This document shows positions 1 through 6,106 of a stretch of DNA of 11,795 nt, piece after piece. Each line of letters begins with the position of its first letter. Positions within the stretch are counted from its first letter, which is position 1. The notes under the pieces were generated by a model that was given only the letters and a program-made list of their open reading frames with translations, was not told where the DNA came from and searched no databases. The DNA is from Myxococcales bacterium. Its GTDB lineage: Bacteria > Myxococcota_A > Polyangia > Palsa-1104. The stretch spans positions 1-11,795 of the forward strand of contig JAHFDU010000094.1 of assembly GCA_023248835.1 (NCBI GenBank), written 5' to 3'. Both the position numbers and the translations under genes were made by a program.

Positions 1-168
1 CTACACATCGATGGCAAGCGCGTCGCCGCACTGCCGATTCCGAAGGATTGGAAAGCCACTGCGCAGCCGATTTTCGACTGGCTCAAGAGCGTCGGTGTCG
101 TCGACGCCACCCTCACCGCCGAGGCCGACATTTTCCGCTTTGCTATCGCGGTACCGCTGAAACACTAA
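1..168 (+). CDS. C-terminal fragment of an unrecognised protein
   Basis: The reading frame is open from the first base of the window to a TAA at 166-168, giving 55 residues and no start, so the gene begins outside the window. The fragment starts LHIDGKRVAALPIPKDW and ends FRFAIAVPLKH. It has no hydrophobic segment, no cysteines and no motif I can name. Codon use (GTC, GCC, CTC, GAC rich) matches the downstream genes, which supports real coding. It runs in the same direction as selB with a 31-bp gap and could be its operon partner. I do not recognise the family and assign no function. Confidence 0.75.
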   Translation, partial: LHIDGKRVAALPIPKDWKATAQPIFDWLKSVGVVDATLTAEADIFRFAIAVPLKH

Positions 169-199
169 TATCCAGCCAACTTGTGTTAGAAAGCGCCTC

Positions 200-2182
200 A
201 TGTCTACGCCAGCGCGCGTGATTGGAACCGCCGGTCACATCGACCATGGCAAGACCTCGCTAACCCGCGCGCTCACTGGCATCGACACCGATCGGCTCAA
301 AGAGGAAAAAGAACGCGGCATTACCATCGAGCTTGGCTTTGCCCACCTGGCGCTGCCGAGCGGCGATGTCGTCGGCGTCATCGACGTGCCTGGACACGAG
401 CGTTTTGTCCGCACCATGGTGGCGGGCGCAGTCGGCATCGATCTGGTGGTGCTGGTGGTGGCGGCCGACGAGGGGGTGATGCCGCAGACCAGAGAGCATC
501 TCGACATCTGCGGCCTGCTCGGCATTCGCCGCGGCCTGGTGGCGCTGACCAAAAGCGATCTGGTCGACGAAGAAATGCGCGAGCTCGCCATGTTGGACGT
601 TGCCGAAGCACTGCGCGGAAGTTTTTTGGAGGGCGCGCCGATCATTGCCTGTTCGACCAAATCGGGCGACGGCCTTGAACCGCTGCGGCGGGCGATCGAC
701 GGCCTGCTTTTGGACGCGCCGCAAAAAGATCCAGAGGCGCCGCTGCGACTGCCGATGGATCGGGTGTTTTCGATGAAGGGCTTTGGCACGGTGGTGACCG
801 GCACTTTGTGGGGCGGACGCATCGCTGTCGGCGACGAGCTCGAAGCGTTGCCGCATGGCGAAGGCAAGCCGGCCAAGGTACGCGGCGTGCAAGTACACGG
901 CCGCCTTGTCGACCAGGCGATCGCCGGGCAGCGCACCGCGATCAATTTGAGTTTGCCGCACGAAGCGGTGACTCGCGGCGATGTGCTGGTGCGCCGCCAA
1001 GAACTTCAAGCCGGACGGCTCATCGATGTTCATCTCCACCATCTGCCCACCTGCCGCCAGGGCTTGGGCTCGCGCGCTCGCGTACTGGTACAACTCGGCT
1101 GTGTGCAAACGCTCGGCAAAGTTACCCTCTTCGACGCACGCACGCTTGAGCCGGGCGGCTCGAGCCTGGCCCAGATCGAGCTCGACACGCCGACGGTGGC
1201 GCTACCGGGCGATCACTTCATCGTGCGCGGCTTTGCTTTGCAAAAACAGCACACATCGACGCTCGGTGGTGGCGTGGTGTTGCGCACGCTTGGCACCCGA
1301 TTTCGGCGCAGCTCACCCTCGCTGCTGTCGACGCTGCGCCAGAATGAACAGGCCGCGCCAGAGGAGCGCGTGCTCTGCGAAATTGAACGCGCGCACGAGG
1401 CCGGCATTTCTCGTCAGGAGCTCGGCTTCCGCCTGCCGTTTTCGAGCAAAGTGATCGACGCAGCGATTGGCAAATGGCTCGGCGAGCGGCGCGCGATTCG
1501 TTTTGATCGCGAGCGCGGCGGGCTGATTTCAAAGTCTGCGCTCGCCATGCTGATGGACAAGACAGTGGCCCTGGTGGCCAAGTTTCATGAGCAGTCGCCG
1601 CTTTTGCCCGGCATCGGCCGTGAACAGCTGCGCTCACAAATCGGCACCGACGCCAAACTTTTGCACGTGGTGCTCGAAGCGCTGCGCAACACGGCAAAAC
1701 TGGTGGTGGGGCGCGATGAAGTGCGCTTGCCCTCGCACAGCCTCGAGCACAAACGCGCCGAGGGCGGTGTGACCGAACTTGCCGAGCGGGTGCGCGCCCG
1801 ATTTGCCGCGGCCAGGCTCGAGCCACCGCGCCCGGCCGAAGTCGCGCTCGAACTTCATTGTAGCCCGAGCGATCTGGTCAGTGCATTTTCACTATTGGTC
1901 GACAAACGGGAGATGGTGCGGATTCAGGATCTGCTTTTTCATCGGGACGCGGTGGAAGATCTGCGCCGGCGACTGGTGGATTTTCTCACTGAGCACAGCC
2001 AGATTTCTCCTCCCGAATGGAAGGCGCTGTGTGGCGTGAGCCGCAAGTTTTCGATTCCACTCGCCGAATATTTCGACGCTGAAAAACTGACACTGCGCGT
2101 CGGTGATCTTCGAAAATTGCGCAGCCGGCCCTTCGACAAGCTCAGGATGAGCGGCCATAAGGATCAGGATGAGCGGTCATAG
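200..2182 (+). CDS. selB: Selenocysteine-specific translation elongation factor SelB
   Basis: SelB is the GTPase that carries Sec-tRNA to the ribosome and binds the SECIS hairpin to recode UGA as selenocysteine. The 660-residue product shows GTPase motifs G1 (AGHIDHGKT, residues 11-19), G2 (RGITI, 39-43), G3 (DVPGHERF, 62-69) and G4 (TKSD, 117-120). They are followed by EF-Tu-like beta-barrel domains and a C-terminal half made of winged-helix segments, the part that binds SECIS RNA in known SelBs. E. coli SelB is about 614 residues. The family-like end is reached near VGDLRKLRSR; the remaining tail is encoded by a repeat element (see 2131-2181). Start ATG 200 gives an N-terminus typical of the family, with only a weak purine-rich stretch upstream. 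No selA, selC or selD is in the window. Confidence 0.96.
   Translation: MSTPARVIGTAGHIDHGKTSLTRALTGIDTDRLKEEKERGITIELGFAHLALPSGDVVGVIDVPGHERFVRTMVAGAVGIDLVVLVVAADEGVMPQTREHLDICGLLGIRRGLVALTKSDLVDEEMRELAMLDVAEALRGSFLEGAPIIACSTKSGDGLEPLRRAIDGLLLDAPQKDPEAPLRLPMDRVFSMKGFGTVVTGTLWGGRIAVGDELEALPHGEGKPAKVRGVQVHGRLVDQAIAGQRTAINLSLPHEAVTRGDVLVRRQELQAGRLIDVHLHHLPTCRQGLGSRARVLVQLGCVQTLGKVTLFDARTLEPGGSSLAQIELDTPTVALPGDHFIVRGFALQKQHTSTLGGGVVLRTLGTRFRRSSPSLLSTLRQNEQAAPEERVLCEIERAHEAGISRQELGFRLPFSSKVIDAAIGKWLGERRAIRFDRERGGLISKSALAMLMDKTVALVAKFHEQSPLLPGIGREQLRSQIGTDAKLLHVVLEALRNTAKLVVGRDEVRLPSHSLEHKRAEGGVTELAERVRARFAAARLEPPRPAEVALELHCSPSDLVSAFSLLVDKREMVRIQDLLFHRDAVEDLRRRLVDFLTEHSQISPPEWKALCGVSRKFSIPLAEYFDAEKLTLRVGDLRKLRSRPFDKLRMSGHKDQDERS
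2131..2181. repeat. Interspersed repeat at the 3' end of selB with an internal 18-bp duplication
   Basis: The segment starting CTTCGACAAGCTCAGG at 2131 matches, from memory, a short repeat scattered through many bacterial genomes that reads as FDKLRxxG when translated. Here it encodes PFDKLRMSG in the selB frame. Inside it, TCAGGATGAGCGGCCATA (2142-2159) is repeated at 2164-2181 with one C-to-T change, offset by 22 bp. The second copy carries the selB stop codon (2180-2182), a possible ribosome-binding site (GGATGAG, 2167-2173) and an alternative start codon (2169) for the next gene. The duplication is seen directly; membership in a genome-wide repeat family is recall and was not searched. 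Confidence 0.7.
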
Positions 2183-2183
2183 T

Positions 2184-4061
2184 ATGAAGCGTCTGTGGCT
2201 TTTTACGGTTTTGGCGACCAGTTGCGCCGAGCACTTTCCCTTGCCGATGACCGCGGCCGCGCTCAGCCACTACAATTCTGCTGCGGCGCTCTCGGTCTAT
2301 TTGTCGCAACCGGATGCCAGTGCCACGGTGTGTGATCTCACGGCGCGCGGGCCGCACTTCAAAGCCCTCGACCAAGAGGTTGCCGGCGAACTGGTGCACA
2401 GCCTGGTTTCCGGCAATGTCGCGCCGCGGCTGTGGCTCGACTGCGCGCAAGCATTTTTGCGCAGCGCACCGGCGGGCGCCGCGGCATTGCTCATCGACGA
2501 AGGCGGCCACGGCTATCGCGATCTGATTCGCGACAGCCAGATCGAAAAATCGCCAGCGGTACAAGCCCGCCTTGAAGCGCTGGCGCAATTTTACATCGAG
2601 CGCGAAAGTCGAGTCAGCGGACATCCAGAGGTACTCGAGCCGTTATTTGCCGAATTGCGCAAAGCCATCGGCGAACATGCGCTTGGCCAAGTCGCTTCCC
2701 GACTCGGCGAGGATCTGATCGCCACCGTTGACGTCGAAAACGGCCTATGGATCGGCCGGCGCATCGATCGCGGAACCATCGACACACTCTACAAGAGCGG
2801 CAACGAACCCTTGCTGCACCGTTTTGCCGATCGATTGCCGAGTCGCGAATTGCGTGACGAGGCGCGACGCCGTGTCATCCGCCTGCGCATCGCCAAGTCG
2901 CCCTATCCCGAGCTACGGCAGCAGCGCAGCGCGGTCGAAGCCGCGGTGATGCACGACGGCGTGTTCGCCATTTCGCTCGGCGCCCACCCCGCCGAGCGCG
3001 CGTCGATCGATTCTGGCCGACTCCCGATGCGCGGCGTGCTGGTGCGGCAAGACGTTTTCAAACACACCGCCACCCTGCTTGGCTACGCTGGCGATCGCCC
3101 CGGCGTCTCGGTGCTGCCCGACATTCGTTTACGCGGCGCGCTTGCGGTGGAGGTGCGGGGCTTTTCTAAACCAATCACGCTGTGCGCCGAAAAAAAATCT
3201 TTGGATGTGTCGCCCTGCATTCGCTCAAGTGACATCAAACTGGAAAACCCGGTGGCCTATCTGGCCGAGGGCGATAGTTTTCATTTTGTTGAGCACATCA
3301 CCATGCGCGACGCGGTCGGCCTGGCGACGATGCATGATCGTTTCGTCTTGCCGGTTTCTATTGGCGGCCGGCGCCTGTATCAATTCGAGTGGGCGCTCAG
3401 CTACGAACGGCCGCAAGATTTGCTGTTCGGCGCGCCTTCGCTCGGCGCCGATGGCCCCCATTTGACCGTCCGCGTCGATCACCGCGATCCTGCCCGCTAT
3501 ATCTTCTCGGTACTGCGACTCGGCGAAGCGCCGATCGATGCGGTGGTAGAGTCAGCAGACGCGGCCACTTTTCGCATTGCCAGTCGCGGCGCCACTGGAA
3601 CCATGGGATATACCGGGCAGGCCGGCAGCCGCGGCAGCGATGGCCTGGCTGGTGCCGCGGCGCGTTGCCCCTCCTCGACCGGCGAACGCGGCGGTGCTGG
3701 CGGCCCAGGCGGAGCGGGTAGCCCCGGCGGCCCGGGCGGCCGCGGCGGATCCGGCGGCGACATCACCCTGCAGCTCACCTGTCCGCAATCGGGATGTACC
3801 GAAACCTTGGCGCTCTTGCGCACCACCATCCAGAGCAGCGCGGGCGAGGGCGGCGCTGGCGGCCGCGGCGGTCCTGGCGGCACCGGCGGTCGTGGTGGAT
3901 CGGGCGGCGGTGGCGCCAGTTGCAGCGACCGATCAGGCAACTCATTTTCGCTCTCCAGTGGCAGCCAGGGCGCCGACGGCAGCGACGGTACCCAAGGCGC
4001 CGATGGGCCACCCGGATCGGCGGGCCAACCTGGCCGCATCGAGTTCTCTGTGCTGAAATAG
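2184..4061 (+). CDS. Predicted lipoprotein with collagen-like Gly-rich C-terminal tracts
   Basis: From ATG 2184 the product is 625 residues. It opens MKRLWLFTVLATSC, a short type II signal peptide with a lipobox-like ATSC, so Cys14 would be lipidated. Residues ~15-468 form a globular region I do not recognise. From ~469 come three Gly-rich tracts: ~469-525 (GERGGAGGPGGAG, GGPGGRGGSGG), ~554-578 (GGRGGPGGTGGRGG) and ~593-617 (GADGSDGTQGADG, Gly-X-Y in register). Segments between them contain Cys. Such tracts can form collagen-like triple helices or polyglycine-type extended structure. An in-frame ATG at 2169 (AAGGA at 2159-2163) would add MSGHS and overlap selB by 14 nt. I prefer 2184 because the next lipoprotein has the same short signal, but the choice is uncertain. 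A surface or envelope role is inference. Confidence 0.88.
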   Translation: MKRLWLFTVLATSCAEHFPLPMTAAALSHYNSAAALSVYLSQPDASATVCDLTARGPHFKALDQEVAGELVHSLVSGNVAPRLWLDCAQAFLRSAPAGAAALLIDEGGHGYRDLIRDSQIEKSPAVQARLEALAQFYIERESRVSGHPEVLEPLFAELRKAIGEHALGQVASRLGEDLIATVDVENGLWIGRRIDRGTIDTLYKSGNEPLLHRFADRLPSRELRDEARRRVIRLRIAKSPYPELRQQRSAVEAAVMHDGVFAISLGAHPAERASIDSGRLPMRGVLVRQDVFKHTATLLGYAGDRPGVSVLPDIRLRGALAVEVRGFSKPITLCAEKKSLDVSPCIRSSDIKLENPVAYLAEGDSFHFVEHITMRDAVGLATMHDRFVLPVSIGGRRLYQFEWALSYERPQDLLFGAPSLGADGPHLTVRVDHRDPARYIFSVLRLGEAPIDAVVESADAATFRIASRGATGTMGYTGQAGSRGSDGLAGAAARCPSSTGERGGAGGPGGAGSPGGPGGRGGSGGDITLQLTCPQSGCTETLALLRTTIQSSAGEGGAGGRGGPGGTGGRGGSGGGGASCSDRSGNSFSLSSGSQGADGSDGTQGADGPPGSAGQPGRIEFSVLK

Positions 4062-4073
4062 TTTGTAGTCCAT

Positions 4074-4128
4074 GTGGGGTCTATATACCCCATGTATTAG
4101 TTTACAAAAAAGAAACAACAGACCCCAC
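4074..4128. promoter_or_regulatory. Nested inverted repeats able to form alternative hairpins
   Basis: GTGGGGTCT at 4074-4082 is perfectly complementary to AGACCCCAC at 4120-4128 (9 bp, 37-nt loop). Part of the same arm, TGGGGT (4075-4080), also pairs with ACCCCA (4087-4092) as a local 6-bp hairpin with a 6-nt loop. The two pairings exclude each other. The sequence between is A/T-rich (TATATA, a run of six A) and stands out from its GC-rich surroundings. No U-run follows the local hairpin, so it is not a standard intrinsic terminator for the lipoprotein gene. It could be a REP-like palindromic element or a 5' UTR switch; I cannot decide from one copy. Confidence 0.5.
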
Positions 4129-4135
4129 TGCCACG

Positions 4136-4147
4136 GCCCAATTGGGC
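4136..4147. promoter_or_regulatory. Perfect 12-bp palindrome upstream of the deacetylase gene
   Basis: GCCCAATTGGGC is a perfect palindrome, flanked by GCCA (4130-4133 region) and TGGC further out that could extend a hairpin. It lies 66 bp before the ATG at 4214. It could be a dimeric regulator site, or a weak terminator stem since TTT follows, but the 4-bp stem around AATT is too short for a convincing terminator. The rest of the 4062-4213 gap holds no promoter I would defend. Confidence 0.3.
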
Positions 4148-4200
4148 TTTGCGCTGGCCTGACGGTTGCAGCTGCTCCGCATGAGCGGCTCTAGTCCATC

Positions 4201-4207
4201 AAAAGGA
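4201..4207 (+). promoter_or_regulatory. Ribosome-binding site that fixes the deacetylase start
   Basis: AAAAGGAG ends at 4208, five bases before ATG 4214. It selects this start over an in-frame ATG at 4166, and the resulting N-terminus is a clean lipoprotein signal peptide. Confidence 0.75.
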
Positions 4208-4213
4208 GCGACC

Positions 4214-5380
4214 ATGCGCAAGGTGATGTTGTTTACGCTGCTCTGCAGCGCCTGCCAGCGGCAGGAGCAGATCCCGTTCCAAGAGGCCAATCTGGCTCTC
4301 ATCGCCAATCCTGGCTTTGACGGCACCCGGCTTGGACCCAAGCAGATCGCGCTCACTTTTGACGACGGCCCCGACGAGTCTACTTTTTGGATCGCCTGGT
4401 ACCTCGAGACCCAAGGCATCCACGCCACTTTCTTCCAAAACGGCAAGCGCTACTGCCGTCAGCTCGACGTCGACAATCAATGCGTGCTCGGGCCGGAGAC
4501 GCGTGGCTGCGACAATGGCGCTGCGCAAGTGTATGTAGCCGACCCGATCTACTATCCGGAATCGCTGATGGACACCATTCAGAACCTCGGCCATCATGTC
4601 GCCAACCATTCTCAGGATCACTGCAATCTTTTTTATGAAAACAACGACGACAATCTGTCGTGGGAAGTGCAAACCACGCAAAACATTTTGGACCGCCATA
4701 TCAAAGACGGTTTCTTCGCCTTCCGCGCGCCCTACGGCTCGTGGAACAATCGCGACTCAGATGTCATTCACCAGAACCAAGCGCTCAACAAACTGGTCGG
4801 GCCGGTGGTGTGGAACATCGATGGTGGCGACTTTGCTTGCTGGGCAAACGGCCTATCGGTCAATCAATGCGTCGCGCTCTACATGAAATCGTACCAGGCC
4901 GCCGGCAAGCACGGCGTCGTACTGATGCACGATCGCCCGGAGTGGAACGTGACCTCGCTGCAGCCATTTTATTTCGTGGTGGCGTTCGTCAAAGCACTGC
5001 AAGCCGATGGCGTCGAATTCGTCGATCTGACCGGAGCGGTCTGTCCGATCCGAGACGACGCCTGCGTCAACCGTTGCGGCAACATCAAAGACCTCTGTGG
5101 CCGCTCCGTCCACTGTGACGCCTGCCCAACCTACGATCAGGTCGCCTGCCCGACGGCAATCGAGACCTGCAAAGGCAAGTGTGGCACCGTCATCAGCGCA
5201 TGCAATATCCCGGTCGACTGCGGCCGCTGCCCAAACTACGAGCAACTCGCCTGCCCGACGGCAATCGAGACCTGCGCAGGCAAGTGCGGCACTGTCCTTA
5301 ACACCTGCAACATTCCAATCGACTGTGGGCGCTGCCCAACCTACACTCAGATTTCTTCTCATCTCGGCCTCGGCTTCTGA
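4214..5380 (+). CDS. Polysaccharide deacetylase (NodB domain) lipoprotein with C-terminal Cys-rich repeats
   Basis: The 388-residue product begins MRKVMLFTLLCSAC, a short lipoprotein-type signal with Cys14 (Cys at -3 is not the usual Leu/Val/Ile). The carbohydrate esterase 4 motifs are complete: TFDDGPD (48-54), metal ligands in NHSQDH (His132, His136), RAPYGSWN (171-178), NIDGGDF (201-207) and LMHD (His239). The enzyme should remove acetyl groups from an N-acetylated glycan such as peptidoglycan or chitin-like polymer, outside the cytoplasm; the substrate is unknown. Residues ~284-376 carry about three Cys repeats with a 35-residue period (CGTVISACNIPVDCGRC form); the DNA copies at 5144 and 5249 are offset by 105 bp. 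Such repeats occur in secreted myxobacterial proteins. The last repeat breaks off into SSHLGLGF before the TGA. Calling it a lipoprotein is likely, not certain. Confidence 0.94.
   Translation: MRKVMLFTLLCSACQRQEQIPFQEANLALIANPGFDGTRLGPKQIALTFDDGPDESTFWIAWYLETQGIHATFFQNGKRYCRQLDVDNQCVLGPETRGCDNGAAQVYVADPIYYPESLMDTIQNLGHHVANHSQDHCNLFYENNDDNLSWEVQTTQNILDRHIKDGFFAFRAPYGSWNNRDSDVIHQNQALNKLVGPVVWNIDGGDFACWANGLSVNQCVALYMKSYQAAGKHGVVLMHDRPEWNVTSLQPFYFVVAFVKALQADGVEFVDLTGAVCPIRDDACVNRCGNIKDLCGRSVHCDACPTYDQVACPTAIETCKGKCGTVISACNIPVDCGRCPNYEQLACPTAIETCAGKCGTVLNTCNIPIDCGRCPTYTQISSHLGLGF
5139..5340 (+). repeat. In-gene tandem repeat encoding Cys-rich 35-residue units
   Basis: GCCTGCCCGACGGCAATCGA is present identically at 5144 and 5249, 105 bp apart, and the flanking codons are also near-identical between units. 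A more diverged unit precedes them (CVNRCGNIKDLCGRSVHCDAC). The high DNA identity of the last two units points to a recent duplication. Confidence 0.8.
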
Positions 5381-5422
5381 GCGAACTCAGTCATTCTGTC
5401 GGTTACGACGCGTTTAGGTTTA

Positions 5423-5465
5423 GGTCAGTTTTGGCCTTGACCGATTAGAAGGTGCGAACTAGACT
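5423..5465 (+). promoter_or_regulatory. Candidate promoter and operator of the vapBC pair
   Basis: TTGACC (5437-5442) and TAGACT (5460-5465) are separated by 17 bp, a sigma-70-like arrangement (5/6 and 4/6 matches). An inverted repeat GGTCA-N10-TGACC (5423-5427, 5438-5442) overlaps the -35 element. That is a position where a VapB/VapC complex could repress its own operon. The start of transcription would fall near 5472, only ~10 nt before the ATG, so the leader would be very short. The rest of the 5381-5481 gap shows no terminator. Confidence 0.4.
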
Positions 5466-5481
5466 ATAAAAAGGTAGGAAC

Positions 5482-5661
5482 ATGCCGCTGGCAAAAAAAT
5501 CTCTGGTTGTCGACGCCAAAGAGCTGCGCGAGCTGGTTCACAAAGGGCGCTATCGCACTGAATCGGAAGCGGTGCGCAGCGCTGTCAGTGAAGCGCTGGC
5601 GATCCGTCGCATGCAAGATGCGATCGCCGATCTGCAGCGACGCGGCACCTTTGGCCGGTAG
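5482..5661 (+). CDS. vapB: VapB-like antitoxin
   Basis: This 59-residue ORF starts at ATG 5482 behind GGTAGGA and reads MPLAKKSLVVDAKELRELV, then RYRTESEAVRSAVSEAL, ending ADLQRRGTFGR. The short beta-strand followed by two helices, with the TESEAVRSAVSEAL helix, looks like a ribbon-helix-helix DNA-binding domain. The C-terminal tail would be the part that blocks the toxin. VapB-type antitoxins neutralise the PIN toxin and repress their own promoter. The stop TAG is 5 bp before the toxin start, so the two genes are almost certainly co-translated. The identification rests mainly on size, fold pattern and the PIN gene next door; the subfamily (VapB versus another RHH antitoxin) is not certain. 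Confidence 0.83.
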   Translation: MPLAKKSLVVDAKELRELVHKGRYRTESEAVRSAVSEALAIRRMQDAIADLQRRGTFGR

Positions 5662-5666
5662 CGCAG

Positions 5667-6104
5667 TTGACAACGCTTCTCGACACCTCGGTCTGGATCC
5701 CCTATTTGCGCAGTCGCCGCTACGCTGCGACCGTCGATCCGCTGATCGCCGCCGGCAACGTGATGATGCACAGCATCGTTTTGCTCGAGCTCTACGCCGG
5801 CACCCAAAACGCCGCCGACAAACGCGCCATCGACACCATCGCGGATTCGGCGCGAAGACTCGAGCAACTAGTACATCCGACTGAAGAGGATTTCTGTTTG
5901 TCGGGGAAAATTCTTGCCTATCAGAGTCGCCTTGTCGGCCGGCTGCGGCCCCAGAACCACAGCCATGACCTTTTGCTTGCAATCGGCGCAGCTCGGTCCG
6001 GGAGCGCGCTTTTGACCAACAACCAAAGCGACATGGATCGCTGGGCCGACGCGCTCAGTCGGCGCGCGCAACTGCGCGTTCTTGTATTGCGCCCGGGTAT
6101 TTAG
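5667..6104 (+). CDS. vapC: PIN-domain ribonuclease toxin, VapC-like
   Basis: The 145-residue product is a full-length PIN domain. Acidic residues expected at the metal site are present: Asp6 (LLDTSVW), Glu41 (VLLELYAGT), Asp101 (HDLLLAIGA) and Asp122 (LLTNNQSDMDRW). VapC toxins are Mg-dependent endoribonucleases, many of which cut tRNA or rRNA; the target here cannot be read from sequence. The start is TTG 5667; no ATG gives the N-terminal LLDTSVW strand, so the alternative start is needed. A weak start plus coupling to vapB would keep toxin level below antitoxin. The gene ends 2 bp from the end of the convergent MFS gene. No catalytic residue is missing, so the toxin is probably active. Confidence 0.92.
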   Translation: MTTLLDTSVWIPYLRSRRYAATVDPLIAAGNVMMHSIVLLELYAGTQNAADKRAIDTIADSARRLEQLVHPTEEDFCLSGKILAYQSRLVGRLRPQNHSHDLLLAIGAARSGSALLTNNQSDMDRWADALSRRAQLRVLVLRPGI

Positions 6105-6106
6105 GT

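Noticed and set aside
235..1108. Long minus-strand frames inside selB
   Set aside because: They are antisense to conserved GTPase motifs and show no domain.
3497..4093. Pro-rich minus-strand frame opposite the collagen-like tracts
   Set aside because: GGX codons read on the opposite strand give Pro-rich sequence; nothing else supports it.
4136..4150. GCCCAATTGGGC plus TTT as an intrinsic terminator
   Set aside because: A 4-bp stem with a 4-nt loop and only three T is too weak; kept only as a possible regulator site.
4170..4192. CATGAGCGGCTC near 4180 as another copy of the selB-end repeat
   Set aside because: Only 9 bases (ATGAGCGGC) match and the FDKLR core is absent, within chance expectation in this sequence.
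5378..5443. The TGA ending the Cys-rich deacetylase as a selenocysteine codon
   Set aside because: Translation beyond it gives no continuation of the Cys repeat and meets another stop within about 20 codons; no SECIS-like hairpin is evident.
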